Assembly (NCBI GenBank): GCA_963746315.1
Contig: CAVVAR010000011.1
Span: 186,001 to 250,000 of the forward strand
Direction of reading: 5' to 3'
Length of the DNA: 64,000 nt
Source: Ga0077555 sp963746315
GTDB lineage: Bacteria > Pseudomonadota > Alphaproteobacteria > Rhizobiales > Hyphomicrobiaceae
The position numbers and the translations under genes were made by a program. Under the pieces are notes generated by a model. The model was not told where the DNA came from, searched no databases, and was given only the letters and a program-made list of their open reading frames with translations. Positions within the stretch are counted from its first letter, which is position 1. Each line of letters begins with the position of its first letter. Positions 8,902 to 16,178 of the stretch are shown here, piece by piece.

Positions 8902-9969
8902 ATGCAAGCGCCATCGCGTCGTCCCCGCTTTTCCGCAACCCCCGTCGGGGTTCAGCGCATCATCCGACCGTACGAGGTCGATGAGCGCTACATTGATGTG
9001 CTCGCCCAGCTCGAGCCCTATCACCGCTTCAAGTACGCGACCATTCCGTGGCTGCACTACCTGTGCCGGCCGACGGTCGAGTACTCGGTGTTCCGCAAGT
9101 ATCTCGGCTACCTGCGCCAGGCCCCGAACCATTACATCCGCTGCCCCGAGCAGCAGCTCGCCTCGCCCAACGTGCCCTACAAGACGCTGGTCTACGAGCT
9201 CGCCGAACGTGGCCTGGCACTCCTGCGCGACCGCGGCCTGGTATCGTTGCCCGGCTCCGAGCTCGCCGGCACGGATGGCAAGGCGAAGCGCCCCCGCAGC
9301 TTCGCCGGGCATCGCGCGCAGTCCTACTATCACGAGATCATTGTCGACCTCGGCTACTACGCGCCGCTGCATCATCTCGTGCGCAACGATCCCGCCTTGC
9401 GTCTCGTCGATTTCGCCGCGCTCCGCGATCACCCCAACGTGCCCGAGGCGACGCGTCGGGCACGCGATCCTCTGCTCGTGCACCTGAAGCAGCGGCAGGC
9501 CCGCTTCGACGGCACCCCGCATGTTCTCGTGCGAACCAGACCCGATGGCACACGCCTTGCGCTCGGCATTCCCGGCATCGAGGTCGATCGCGGCACCGAG
9601 ACGTTCCGCGATGTCGAGACACATCTGGGCAACGCCATCGAATACATCGACGACCGGCACCATGCGCGGCTGTGGGGCTTCGACAACTGTCTGATCCCCT
9701 TCCTCTTCACCAAGGCCTCGCGCATGGCCCGTGCCATGGCCTTCGTCGCGAAGGAGCGGGGACCGTGCCCGTTCCTCCTCTTCAGGACGATCCCCGACAT
9801 CGGGCTGCTGCCTCACTTCCCCAAGCCCGCGCATTACGATCCAAACGCTGTCCTCACCGAGGATACGTCACGACCGTCGAAGGCGATCCACGTCTTCACC
9901 ACGCCCTGGCATCGCGTCGGCTGCTCGGACTTTCATCTCAACACTTTCGAGGAGGGTCGGACCCCATGA
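8902..9969 (+). CDS. Replication-relaxation (Replic_Relax)-like protein, module A
   Basis: 355 residues from ATG 8902; a GTG at 8893 is also possible. A winged-helix-like N-terminus (RYIDVLAQLEPYHRFKYATIPWLHYLCRP ... VYELAERGLALLRDRGLVSL) is followed by HRAQSYYHEIIVDLGYY and the motif GIEVDRGTETFRDVE. The same plan, with EHTLAISEFAIAL and VEIDRGTMPVERSD, is seen in the clearer Replic_Relax member at 38941-39900. The family is linked to plasmid replication and mobilisation. The conserved E-x-DRGT suggests a nuclease-like centre, which is my inference. It ends in an ATGA overlap with the membrane protein gene. The 189 nt before it hold no other gene. Confidence 0.65.
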   Translation: MQAPSRRPRFSATPVGVQRIIRPYEVDERYIDVLAQLEPYHRFKYATIPWLHYLCRPTVEYSVFRKYLGYLRQAPNHYIRCPEQQLASPNVPYKTLVYELAERGLALLRDRGLVSLPGSELAGTDGKAKRPRSFAGHRAQSYYHEIIVDLGYYAPLHHLVRNDPALRLVDFAALRDHPNVPEATRRARDPLLVHLKQRQARFDGTPHVLVRTRPDGTRLALGIPGIEVDRGTETFRDVETHLGNAIEYIDDRHHARLWGFDNCLIPFLFTKASRMARAMAFVAKERGPCPFLLFRTIPDIGLLPHFPKPAHYDPNAVLTEDTSRPSKAIHVFTTPWHRVGCSDFHLNTFEEGRTP

Positions 9970-10631
9970 GCCGCACCGTCATCTCGCGCGCCGGCGTTTT
10001 GATCGCCGTCGGCTTCCTCCTCGCCTCGGCGAGCGCCAACTATCTCTTCGGCCTCGATCTCGGTCGGACGAGATGGGAGGGTCAGCTCTACGGTTTGGTC
10101 GGCATTCTCGCCGTCGGCATGAATGCCGTGGCCCCGTTCTTTCTGTCCTGGGCACACGCGGCTTGCCGCAGAATGGTCGCGACGGCCGTGGCGTTGCTGT
10201 GGTTGCTCTGCCTCGTCTACTCGACCACCTCCGCACTCGGCTTTGCCGCGCAGAACCGGGAGTTTATTGCCGAGACCCGAGGCTTGGCGCGCGAGGCCTA
10301 CGAGGACACGCGCCGCGAGCTGATCGATCTCGAAAGTCGACGGTCGTCAGCAAGGCGCAAGGAGCGCGCCATTCTCGACCAACGCATCGATGCCGCCCGC
10401 CAGCGGCTCGCCGATCTGCGTGACGTCCGTCCCGCGACGGTCGATGCCCAGTCGACGTTCCTGTCGGCATTGACCCTCGGTGTCATCGAGCCCCGCCACG
10501 TGCGCCTCGCGCTCGTTGCTTTGTTCGCACTGATGGTCGAGGTCGGCGCAACCCTCGGGCTCTTCGCCGCGCTGTCGCATGGCACGCCGGAGCCCGCCAA
10601 GCCCTCCCGCTGGACGCCGAACGCCGGCTGA
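9966..10631 (+). CDS. Membrane protein with central coiled coil, module A
   Basis: 221 residues starting within the preceding stop codon (ATGA). Hydrophobic segments lie near residues 8-27, 37-58 and 66-88. A charged coiled coil follows (REAYEDTRRELIDLESRRSSARRKERAILDQRIDAARQRLADL is its region, about 95-150), and a fourth hydrophobic segment is near 165-190. The module B equivalent (39954-40808) has the same three-TM/coil/TM layout. Sequence conservation is low but topology and gene neighbours match. A role in anchoring or gating the ATPase is plausible but unproven. No known family is recognised. Confidence 0.6.
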   Translation: MSRTVISRAGVLIAVGFLLASASANYLFGLDLGRTRWEGQLYGLVGILAVGMNAVAPFFLSWAHAACRRMVATAVALLWLLCLVYSTTSALGFAAQNREFIAETRGLAREAYEDTRRELIDLESRRSSARRKERAILDQRIDAARQRLADLRDVRPATVDAQSTFLSALTLGVIEPRHVRLALVALFALMVEVGATLGLFAALSHGTPEPAKPSRWTPNAG

Positions 10632-10872
10632 GCCTGACATCATTGTGACGCGCCCGGTCATGATGGCGACGATGATCTCCGCAGGATCATTCCTTCGCCT
10701 TGATCCGCCACGCGCAGAACTCGGACCATGACGCAGTCGGACGCAGGTCGATCGCGTCAACATCACGCAACTGTGATCATGGTCCACGTCGCACCATCTC
10801 GGACCGGCGTGGGCCACTCCACGCAATGTCACCCGTCTGGTGCGCCGCGGCGCATCGCCCATGTCGTACGGC

Positions 10873-11592
10873 ATGGACAAATTTCTCATCACGCGACGAT
10901 CCGCGAACCCCATCACCGGGCCCATCATGGTGACGACGAGCCCGCGTTCGACATGCCCGCTTGCCTGTCCGTTTGCCAAGGGCAGCGGCACTCCGCTGGC
11001 CGGGCTCTGCTACGCCGAGCACGGTGCGCTCGGCGGATTTATCTGGACGCTGCTCGATCGCACGCCCGTCGGTGGAACCTTCCAGAACGGCAACATCCGC
11101 ATCTACGGCTTCGACGAGTTGCTCTATTTCGTGCGGGCGCTGCCGCCGGGATCGCTGTGGCGGCACAACGTCGCCGGCGACCTCATCTCGAACAACAAGA
11201 CGACCATCGATCGCGCCGCGCTCGATGCCCTGGTCGATGCGAACCGGGGACGGCGCGGTTTCACCTTCACCCATTTCGATGTGCTGACCAACCTCGTGAA
11301 CCGACAGGCGATTGCGGATGCGAACCGCAACGGCTTCACCGTCAGCCTCAGTGCCAACACGCTCGCGCAGGCCGATGCGCTTGCCGATCTCAGGATCGCA
11401 CCGGTGACCGTGATCCTGCCGGCCGGCGCGACCGAGAACGTGCGCACGCCTCAGGGCCGCACGACCGTCATCTGCCCGATCAACACGCATCCGGGCACCA
11501 CCTGCGCCAGCTGCGGGCTGTGCTCCCGCCAGCGCTCCACCATCGTCGGCTTCCCGGCGTCCGGTGGACTGAAGCACAAGGTCACCCAGTAG
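10873..11592 (+). CDS. Seven-cysteine putative metal or Fe-S protein, module A
   Basis: 239 residues from MDKFLITRR; this start is chosen because the module B homologue starts at the matching MEKFLITRK. An upstream ATG at 10861 is in frame. N-terminal cysteines C28, C32 and C46 sit in TCPLACPF and GLCYAEHG. A second group, C201, C211, C214 and C217, sits in CPINTHPGTTCASCGLC. The middle has WRHNVAGDL and alternating strand/helix blocks (FTFTHFDV, GFTVSLSAN, VTVILP), suggesting a TIM-barrel-like fold. Related proteins with CPxxCP/CYA motifs occur in phages and plasmids as uncharacterised families. The spacing would suit Fe-S or zinc binding. About 80 percent of the N-terminal 35 residues match the module B copy. 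Confidence 0.65.
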   Translation: MDKFLITRRSANPITGPIMVTTSPRSTCPLACPFAKGSGTPLAGLCYAEHGALGGFIWTLLDRTPVGGTFQNGNIRIYGFDELLYFVRALPPGSLWRHNVAGDLISNNKTTIDRAALDALVDANRGRRGFTFTHFDVLTNLVNRQAIADANRNGFTVSLSANTLAQADALADLRIAPVTVILPAGATENVRTPQGRTTVICPINTHPGTTCASCGLCSRQRSTIVGFPASGGLKHKVTQ

Positions 11593-11602
11593 GAGAAAGA
11601 TC

Positions 11603-11905
11603 ATGGACGACTACGCATCACTTCCCTTCGATCAGCTGCGCACGCTGCATCGCGAGATCGGAGCCTTGATTGCCAAGCGCCGACACGAGGCGCTCGAGGA
11701 GCTGAAGCAGCAGGTTGCCGTGCTCGGCTTCACGGCCGACGATCTCGTGCCGAAGAAGAAGCGGGCAGCCGGTGCCAACACGATCCGATATCGTGATCCC
11801 GAGATGCCCGACAATGTCTGGTCGGGACGCGGCAAACAACCGGCCTGGCTGCGCGACAAGCTCGAGCAGGGCCACACCATCGAAGAGTTCCTGGTCGGCG
11901 CGTAG
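11603..11905 (+). CDS. H-NS family nucleoid-associated protein (HvrA-like)
   Basis: 100 residues, ATG 11603 behind AGGAGAAAGATC. The N-terminal helix pair (LPFDQLRTLHREIGALIAKRRHEALEELKQQ) is the oligomerisation domain. The C-terminus carries the H-NS DNA-binding signature YRDPEMPDNVWSGRGKQPAWL. It binds AT-rich DNA and silences acquired genes; many mobile elements carry such a stealth copy. It lies 10 nt after the Cys-protein gene, so it is probably the last gene of the module A operon, and is followed by a terminator at 11941. Confidence 0.9.
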   Translation: MDDYASLPFDQLRTLHREIGALIAKRRHEALEELKQQVAVLGFTADDLVPKKKRAAGANTIRYRDPEMPDNVWSGRGKQPAWLRDKLEQGHTIEEFLVGA

Positions 11906-11940
11906 TCGATCTCGGTTCCCACACGCGATATGGATCGCAG

Positions 11941-11970
11941 GAGCCCCGGCATTGTCCGGGGCTCTTCGCG
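11941..11970 (+). terminator. Terminator-like hairpin after the H-NS gene
   Basis: A perfect 9-bp stem (GAGCCCCGG with CCGGGGCTC), loop CATTGT, followed by TTCGCGTT. The T-tract is weak. It lies 36 nt after the H-NS stop and closes the module A operon. Confidence 0.6.
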
Positions 11971-12162
11971 TTCCGGATGTCGTCCTTGGCCTTTCCGGAC
12001 CGTTGCCTGTCCGGATCAGTCGGCTTGATGGACCGGCTGCAGCCGGCCATGCCCGGCCGGACCCCGACGCGAGCGCGGTCGACCCGGCTCGAGCCTGCCA
12101 TGGCATGACGCCTGAATGATGAGGCTGGATGGGGCCACGTCTGTTGATCCAGTCGGCCGATC

Positions 12163-13635
12163 TCAGTCAATTGCTTTCAGGACCTTGGCGATCTCCACCA
12201 TGGCCAGCGTGTCGAGGCGGCAATAGCTGCGCAGAGCCGCGGCGGTCGCCGACGCCTTCTTCTTATCGTAGAGGCCCGTGACGATGTTGTTCCATTCGAC
12301 CTGCGCACCGGAACCGTCCTGGATGGCGAGTTGCTTGTAGGAGAGCGTCGGCACCAGCACGGGCAGCACCACCTTCACCGAGTAGCTGCCACGAAAATCC
12401 GGATGCGCATAAAGACCACTCGAGAAGACGTCGGCGAGATCGACCAGCCGACCGGAAACGTCCTCGACGAAGGCTGCATGCTCGGCATGGCGAAGCGCGA
12501 TTTCCTGCAAGCGTGATCGCTCGAAGCCTTTGTTCCAGACGATGACGGCGCTGGTTTCCGGCAGCACCGTCCTCAAGGCCTGAATGAAGGCCTGATCCGG
12601 TTCGTCCGTCTCGAGATGCAGGAACTCGTCATGCCGAGGCCGGTCATCCCAGCGATCCAGGACATGCAGCGAAAATTGGAAAGGGATCTGTTGATACGGG
12701 CGATAGCCATCGAAGCGCGGCAGTGCCGCATTGTGCGTCTCAAAATCCAGGAACGCTGCCGGCATCGCAATCGCGCTCATGAACGCGTCGATGCCCGCAC
12801 GGTCGATCTCCGGAATGCCGGTCTTGGCCAGACGCACCTGGGTCCTCTGCTTGTCGGAAAGCGGAAAGTCATCGGGGACATCGGGCAGTTGCAGGATGCC
12901 GGCATCGACCAGTGTCTCGAGCTTCCGGCCGTTGATGCGAGCGATATCGTGTACGCTGTAGGCTGGCACAATCGGATTGATGTGCGCGAACATCTCGCAG
13001 TGCTTGCTGCGCGGCAGGCGCACGCAGCGGCAGGGCCCTTGCGGCGCAACCTCGGTGTTAATCCATGCGGCGGCCGCCTCGATCATTGACGCGAGGTTCG
13101 GGCGCACGGCCGCGACCTTCGCTCCGAAATCACGCGCCGCGAAAAGCCGCTCAAGGTCGAGAGATCCGTGGCGCTCGTAATTCGCGTTGAGGTGCATGAC
13201 GTGCATCGCTCCGATCGGCACGCCAGAGGCGCTGAGCACGTGCTCCTGAAAGGCAAGGTCGCGAGCATACTCCTCGTCGCGATCCGAGGACCCGGTCGAG
13301 GACTTCACCTCGATCAGATCGTAGCGCCCGGTGCGACCGTTCCAGGCCAGCACGTCGGCGAGCACGATCAGGTCGCCGGAGACGAACTCGCCCTGGAAGA
13401 TGACCGGCTCTCGCCGCGCAATCGCGGCTGACGTCTCTGCGCACTTGCCCGGTCCCAACAGCACGCCGCCGGGAAAGGCCTTGCGTGCCAGCATGTCGAT
13501 CTCGTTGCCGACGGCGAGCAACGTCTCCGTCCTCGCGTCCGCGTAGCGGTCGAACCGTCCCGCATCATTGACGCGATACCAGGCCGTGTGCGGGCACCGG
13601 CACCAGGCCATGAAAGTCGATTTGGAAAGCCGCAT
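12163..13635 (-). CDS. DUF2779 protein: Cas4/PD-(D/E)XK-like nuclease fused to RNase H-like exonuclease domain
   Basis: 490 residues from ATG 13635. The N-terminus LSKSTFMAWCRCPHTAWY matches the Cas4/AddB-like opening, and the PD-(D/E)XK centre is visible as D94 ... LIEVKSS (E109, K111). Further cysteines (C202, C204, C213; CRCVRLPRSKHC) could complete an Fe-S cluster with C12/C14. The C-terminal half has FLDFETHNAALP (D297, E299), the DEDD-type signature of DUF2779. Such proteins are predicted dual nucleases of unknown role, sometimes near defence or mobile genes. It is transcribed away from module A, convergent with the H-NS gene. The hexamer TATACT lies 22 nt before ATG. I am sure of the family, not of the function. 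Confidence 0.8.
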   Translation of the reverse strand: MRLSKSTFMAWCRCPHTAWYRVNDAGRFDRYADARTETLLAVGNEIDMLARKAFPGGVLLGPGKCAETSAAIARREPVIFQGEFVSGDLIVLADVLAWNGRTGRYDLIEVKSSTGSSDRDEEYARDLAFQEHVLSASGVPIGAMHVMHLNANYERHGSLDLERLFAARDFGAKVAAVRPNLASMIEAAAAWINTEVAPQGPCRCVRLPRSKHCEMFAHINPIVPAYSVHDIARINGRKLETLVDAGILQLPDVPDDFPLSDKQRTQVRLAKTGIPEIDRAGIDAFMSAIAMPAAFLDFETHNAALPRFDGYRPYQQIPFQFSLHVLDRWDDRPRHDEFLHLETDEPDQAFIQALRTVLPETSAVIVWNKGFERSRLQEIALRHAEHAAFVEDVSGRLVDLADVFSSGLYAHPDFRGSYSVKVVLPVLVPTLSYKQLAIQDGSGAQVEWNNIVTGLYDKKKASATAAALRSYCRLDTLAMVEIAKVLKAID

Positions 13636-13666
13636 AGTCCCATCCCAATAGAAATCCAGTATACCG
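13636..13666 (-). promoter_or_regulatory. TATACTGGA element upstream of the DUF2779 gene
   Basis: On the minus strand GGTATACTGGA occurs at 13665-13655, 22 nt from the ATG. The same element lies 6-7 nt before ATG at five other accessory genes. Here it would give a short leader with no clear ribosome-binding site. It may be a -10 box or an operator. Confidence 0.4.
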
Positions 13667-13760
13667 CATCGTCGGGTTGTCGAGGCCGTTGCACTTCCTC
13701 GCTTACCGGCGCCGATGCGCGTCCGTGGGGATAAGCTGCCGCGCGTCCGTGCGTCCCTGG

Positions 13761-13772
13761 TAGACTGAGCGC
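13761..13772 (+). promoter_or_regulatory. Leaderless -10 candidate before the MerR-like coiled-coil gene
   Basis: GGTAGACTGAGCGC directly precedes ATG 13773, with the hexamer TAGACT ending 6 nt before the start codon. A transcript from it would begin at or near the A of ATG. No ribosome-binding site is present in that space. Confidence 0.45.
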
Positions 13773-14423
13773 ATGTCCGACGCACCCGGCCATGGCATGC
13801 CAGAGCTCGACTTCGCCGGGGCGCGTCATACCCTGACCATCCATGACGTCGAGCGCGAGCTTGACGCCGCTGGCGTTCCCCGATCTCACCGCCAGGTCGT
13901 CCGCTACTGCGAGACCGGCATGCTGGATGCCGTCAAGGTCCCGGGCCCCACCGGCCCGCAATGGTTCGTCGCACCAGTGTCGTTGCCGAAGGCCATCGGT
14001 GATCTCAGGCAATGGCAGGCGCAGCGGGCCAGACGGACCGAGCCACACCCGGTCATGTCTCACCCCGCCACGGATCGAAACGCCAGCATCGGTGCCGAAG
14101 ACAGAGCTGGCCACGACCAGCCGCTGCCGGCCATGTCCGACGTGAGAACCAGCGCGAAAGCGCCCGGGACAGAGCCCGCCGCACCCGGCTATGTCTCGCA
14201 ACTCGAGAAGCGTATCGAAGAAAAGGACGATGTCATCGGGCTTCTCAAGGGGCAGCTCGTCTCCAAGGACGAGCAGATCAAGGAGCTCTCAACCCGCTAT
14301 CGCGAGACACATACGCTGCTCGGCGCCATGCAGCGCATGCTGGCACCACTGCTTGGCCAGGCCGATCCCTACAAGGAGCCGCGCCTCGACCCGCAGGCAC
14401 CAGACCAGGCTCCGCTGCAATGA
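13773..14423 (+). CDS. MerR-like HTH protein with C-terminal coiled coil (first copy)
   Basis: 216 residues. The N-terminal block TIHDVERELDAAGVPRSHRQVVRYCETGMLDAVKV resembles the MerR/excisionase-type winged helix (recognition helix plus RYCETGML wing). A long disordered linker follows, then a coiled coil GYVSQLEKRIEEKDDVIGLLKGQL near residues 148-185. The copy at 27383-28090 has the same order (RTLQRYCGNGTLD ... GYVAQLEKRLDEKDDEIGFL). It is probably a DNA-binding protein that oligomerises through the coil, for instance a centromere- or origin-binding factor, but this is inference. The HTH_36 gene follows after 53 nt, as in the second locus. Confidence 0.7.
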   Translation: MSDAPGHGMPELDFAGARHTLTIHDVERELDAAGVPRSHRQVVRYCETGMLDAVKVPGPTGPQWFVAPVSLPKAIGDLRQWQAQRARRTEPHPVMSHPATDRNASIGAEDRAGHDQPLPAMSDVRTSAKAPGTEPAAPGYVSQLEKRIEEKDDVIGLLKGQLVSKDEQIKELSTRYRETHTLLGAMQRMLAPLLGQADPYKEPRLDPQAPDQAPLQ

Positions 14424-14464
14424 CCCCCTGTGTATAAACGCATGGGTCTACAGTGGCATGGCGT

Positions 14465-14476
14465 TATACTGGATCA
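14465..14476 (+). promoter_or_regulatory. Leaderless -10 candidate before the HTH_36 gene (first copy)
   Basis: GTTATACTGGATCA precedes ATG 14477, with TATACT ending 6 nt before the start. No Shine-Dalgarno sequence fits between, so translation is probably leaderless. Confidence 0.45.
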
Positions 14477-14836
14477 ATGAAGCATATCGGCACGGGCCTT
14501 GAAGCCATCGAACGCAACATGCGCATCAACAGTGCCGACCCGATTGCGCTGCACGGCTTCACCCAGGTTCCGAACTTCATCCTGCGCGACGCCAAGCTTT
14601 CCGTTGGCGCCAAGACGGTCTACGCGCTGCTGCTGAGCTACGCCTGGCACAACGACCTGTGCTTTCCCGGCCAAGCGCGCCTCGCCAAGGACATGGGCAT
14701 GGGGATCGCCAGCGTGAACCGCTTCACCAAGGAACTCGAAGCCGCCTCGCTCGTCGATATCACGCGGAGGGGGCAGGGGAAGACCAACTTCTACACCATC
14801 AATTTCGTTGTCAGGCAGAAGGGCAGGAAATCCTGA
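14477..14836 (+). CDS. HTH_36 winged-helix protein, replication-initiator-like (first copy)
   Basis: 119 residues from ATG 14477. The core GFTQVPNFILRDAKLSVGAKTVYALLLSYAWHNDLCFPGQARLAKDMGMGIASVNRFTKELEAASLV is the winged-helix fold found at the N-terminus of many plasmid RepA/initiator proteins and in small regulators, and the protein consists of little else. The paralogue at 24006-24356 shares FTQVPN-ILR, LSVGAK, LLSYAW-ND-CFPGQ and AKDMG. Each copy is directly followed by two palindromes and three short iterons, so these are its likely binding sites. It could be a mini-initiator or a copy-control/antirepressor regulator. Confidence 0.8.
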   Translation: MKHIGTGLEAIERNMRINSADPIALHGFTQVPNFILRDAKLSVGAKTVYALLLSYAWHNDLCFPGQARLAKDMGMGIASVNRFTKELEAASLVDITRRGQGKTNFYTINFVVRQKGRKS

Positions 14837-14951
14837 TTTCCACCGGCGGAAATCAAGACTTCCATGGATGCAACTCCAGAATTCCACGGGTGGAATTCAC
14901 TCTATATAAGAATACCCAGATGAAGAATATGCATTCAAGAATACTCAGATA
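14835..14951 (+). repeat. Two palindromes, TATATAA and three iterons downstream of the first HTH_36 gene
   Basis: Palindrome 1 (14835-14854) has arms GATTTCC/GGAAATC and overlaps the stop codon. Palindrome 2 (14879-14898) has perfect 9-bp arms GAATTCCAC/GTGGAATTC; the centres are 44 bp apart. TATATAA follows at 14903-14909, then AAGAATACCCAGAT (14908), AAGAATATGCATTC (14923) and AAGAATACTCAGAT (14937), with periods of 15 and 14 bp. The block is AT-rich in a GC-rich window. The same arrangement lies behind the second HTH_36 gene at 23875-23995. It is a candidate origin or operator array. After it, 14952-15120 shows no gene before an IS1595. Confidence 0.65.
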
Positions 14952-15120
14952 GCGATGCGGTGTGGAAAAGGCAGAAGGAATTCAAAATGCACCTGGAAGG
15001 GAGGTGCCCTTGACATTCGGGGTCGACATGTCGTGGTGAAAGTCACGGGCCATGCCGGTTCGCGGCAAACACGCGTTGCAGGCATGCGGATGGTCGCGCT
15101 CCGTGCGGACATCCCACTCT

Positions 15121-16163
15121 CTGATTACCCCGGCATCTCCGCCGAGGTTTGCCGTTTTGGGCGGACGGCTGCGATGAAACTGTGAGGCTTCGGCCGGGTG
15201 CGCGCGGCCACCGCTGCGAGACGCTCGATCATGGCTGGTAAATCGAAGCGCCTATTGTAGCGATATTCATAGGACGCGAGATAACGAGGCGCATGGCGTT
15301 CGTCGCACGAGCGGCAGGTGCCGGTGATTGCGCCCTTGGTGTTGCCGAGCCCGGTGTTGGCCCAGGTGAACGCGGTGCCCTTCGGACGGCCGCCGCCGGT
15401 GACGACGGCGATGTGCGTGAGGCCGGCCTCGGCAAACCCGCCGAAGCAGGCGAGGCCGTCGCTGCGCACACGTGCGCCAGGCGCGATGTTGGCCGTCGCA
15501 TAATCCTTGATCGCTTCGCTCGTGAAGCCCGGCATGCAGCGCAGGTGCGTGTAGATTGGATGGCCGTCACGCGTTGCGACGGCGACGATAAAAGGCAGCT
15601 TGTTCGCGGCTCCGCGTCCAGGTTTCCCAGCCTTCTCGCCTCCAAGATAGGCATCGTCCACCTGGATGTCGCCGTCGAGCATGTAGGTGGCGTTGCGTTC
15701 TCGCATGACCTCCATCAGCTTCTGCTTGATCAGCCAGGCGGTGTCCCATTTGACGTCGATCTGACGAGCCAGCTCGAGGCTCGCAATGTCGTTCTTCGCG
15801 CTGGTGATGAGGTGGATGGCGAGAAACCATTTCGTCAGCGGCGTCGTCGATTTGTGGAAGATCGTACCCGCGCGCACGGAGGTCTGGACCCGACAGGCCT
15901 TGCACTGGAACAGGCGACGGGCTGCGTAATAGCTGTGCGCGCGTCCGGAGCACTTCGGGCACACGAAGCCGTCCGGCCAACGCATCGCAACGAGTGCCGC
16001 GTGGCATTTCTCTTCCGTGCCGTAGCGTTCATGGACCTCCGGGAGGCTCATCCCCCGCTGGAACTGCACCCAGTTGCGCGCCATCGCCACCTCCCCCAAT
16101 CCACTGATCCGCAGACACTATCCGGGGTTCGTGGCCGTTTGGCGGAGATGCCGGGGTAATCAG
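15121..16163 (-). mobile_element. IS1595-family element with perfect 23-bp terminal inverted repeats
   Basis: CTGATTACCCCGGCATCTCC at the left end is repeated exactly in inverse orientation at 16141-16163. The 1043-bp unit carries one transposase on the minus strand. The 8-bp flanks (CCCACTCT and GATGTATT) are not direct repeats, so flanking DNA has been rearranged since insertion. It truncates whatever followed the iteron array. Confidence 0.9.
15125..16084 (-). CDS. IS1595-family transposase
   Basis: 319 residues from MARNWVQFQRGMS. An N-terminal zinc ribbon (FVCPKCSG ... LFQCKACRVQTS) is followed by the ISXO2-like DDE/N domain: VDDAYLGGEKAGK holds the first acid, RSDGLACFGG the second, and WANTGLGNTKGAITGT the Asn/third site region. 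The C-terminus YLASYEYRYNRRFDL is typical. Length and motifs suggest an intact transposase; its last codons lie in the terminal repeat. Confidence 0.9.
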   Translation of the reverse strand: MARNWVQFQRGMSLPEVHERYGTEEKCHAALVAMRWPDGFVCPKCSGRAHSYYAARRLFQCKACRVQTSVRAGTIFHKSTTPLTKWFLAIHLITSAKNDIASLELARQIDVKWDTAWLIKQKLMEVMRERNATYMLDGDIQVDDAYLGGEKAGKPGRGAANKLPFIVAVATRDGHPIYTHLRCMPGFTSEAIKDYATANIAPGARVRSDGLACFGGFAEAGLTHIAVVTGGGRPKGTAFTWANTGLGNTKGAITGTCRSCDERHAPRYLASYEYRYNRRFDLPAMIERLAAVAARTRPKPHSFIAAVRPKRQTSAEMPG

Positions 16164-16178
16164 GATGTATTTGGTTTT

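Noticed and set aside
14955..15185. Short frame after the first iteron array as a gene
   Set aside because: It runs into the IS1595 terminal repeat, has no ribosome-binding site and no recognisable domain.
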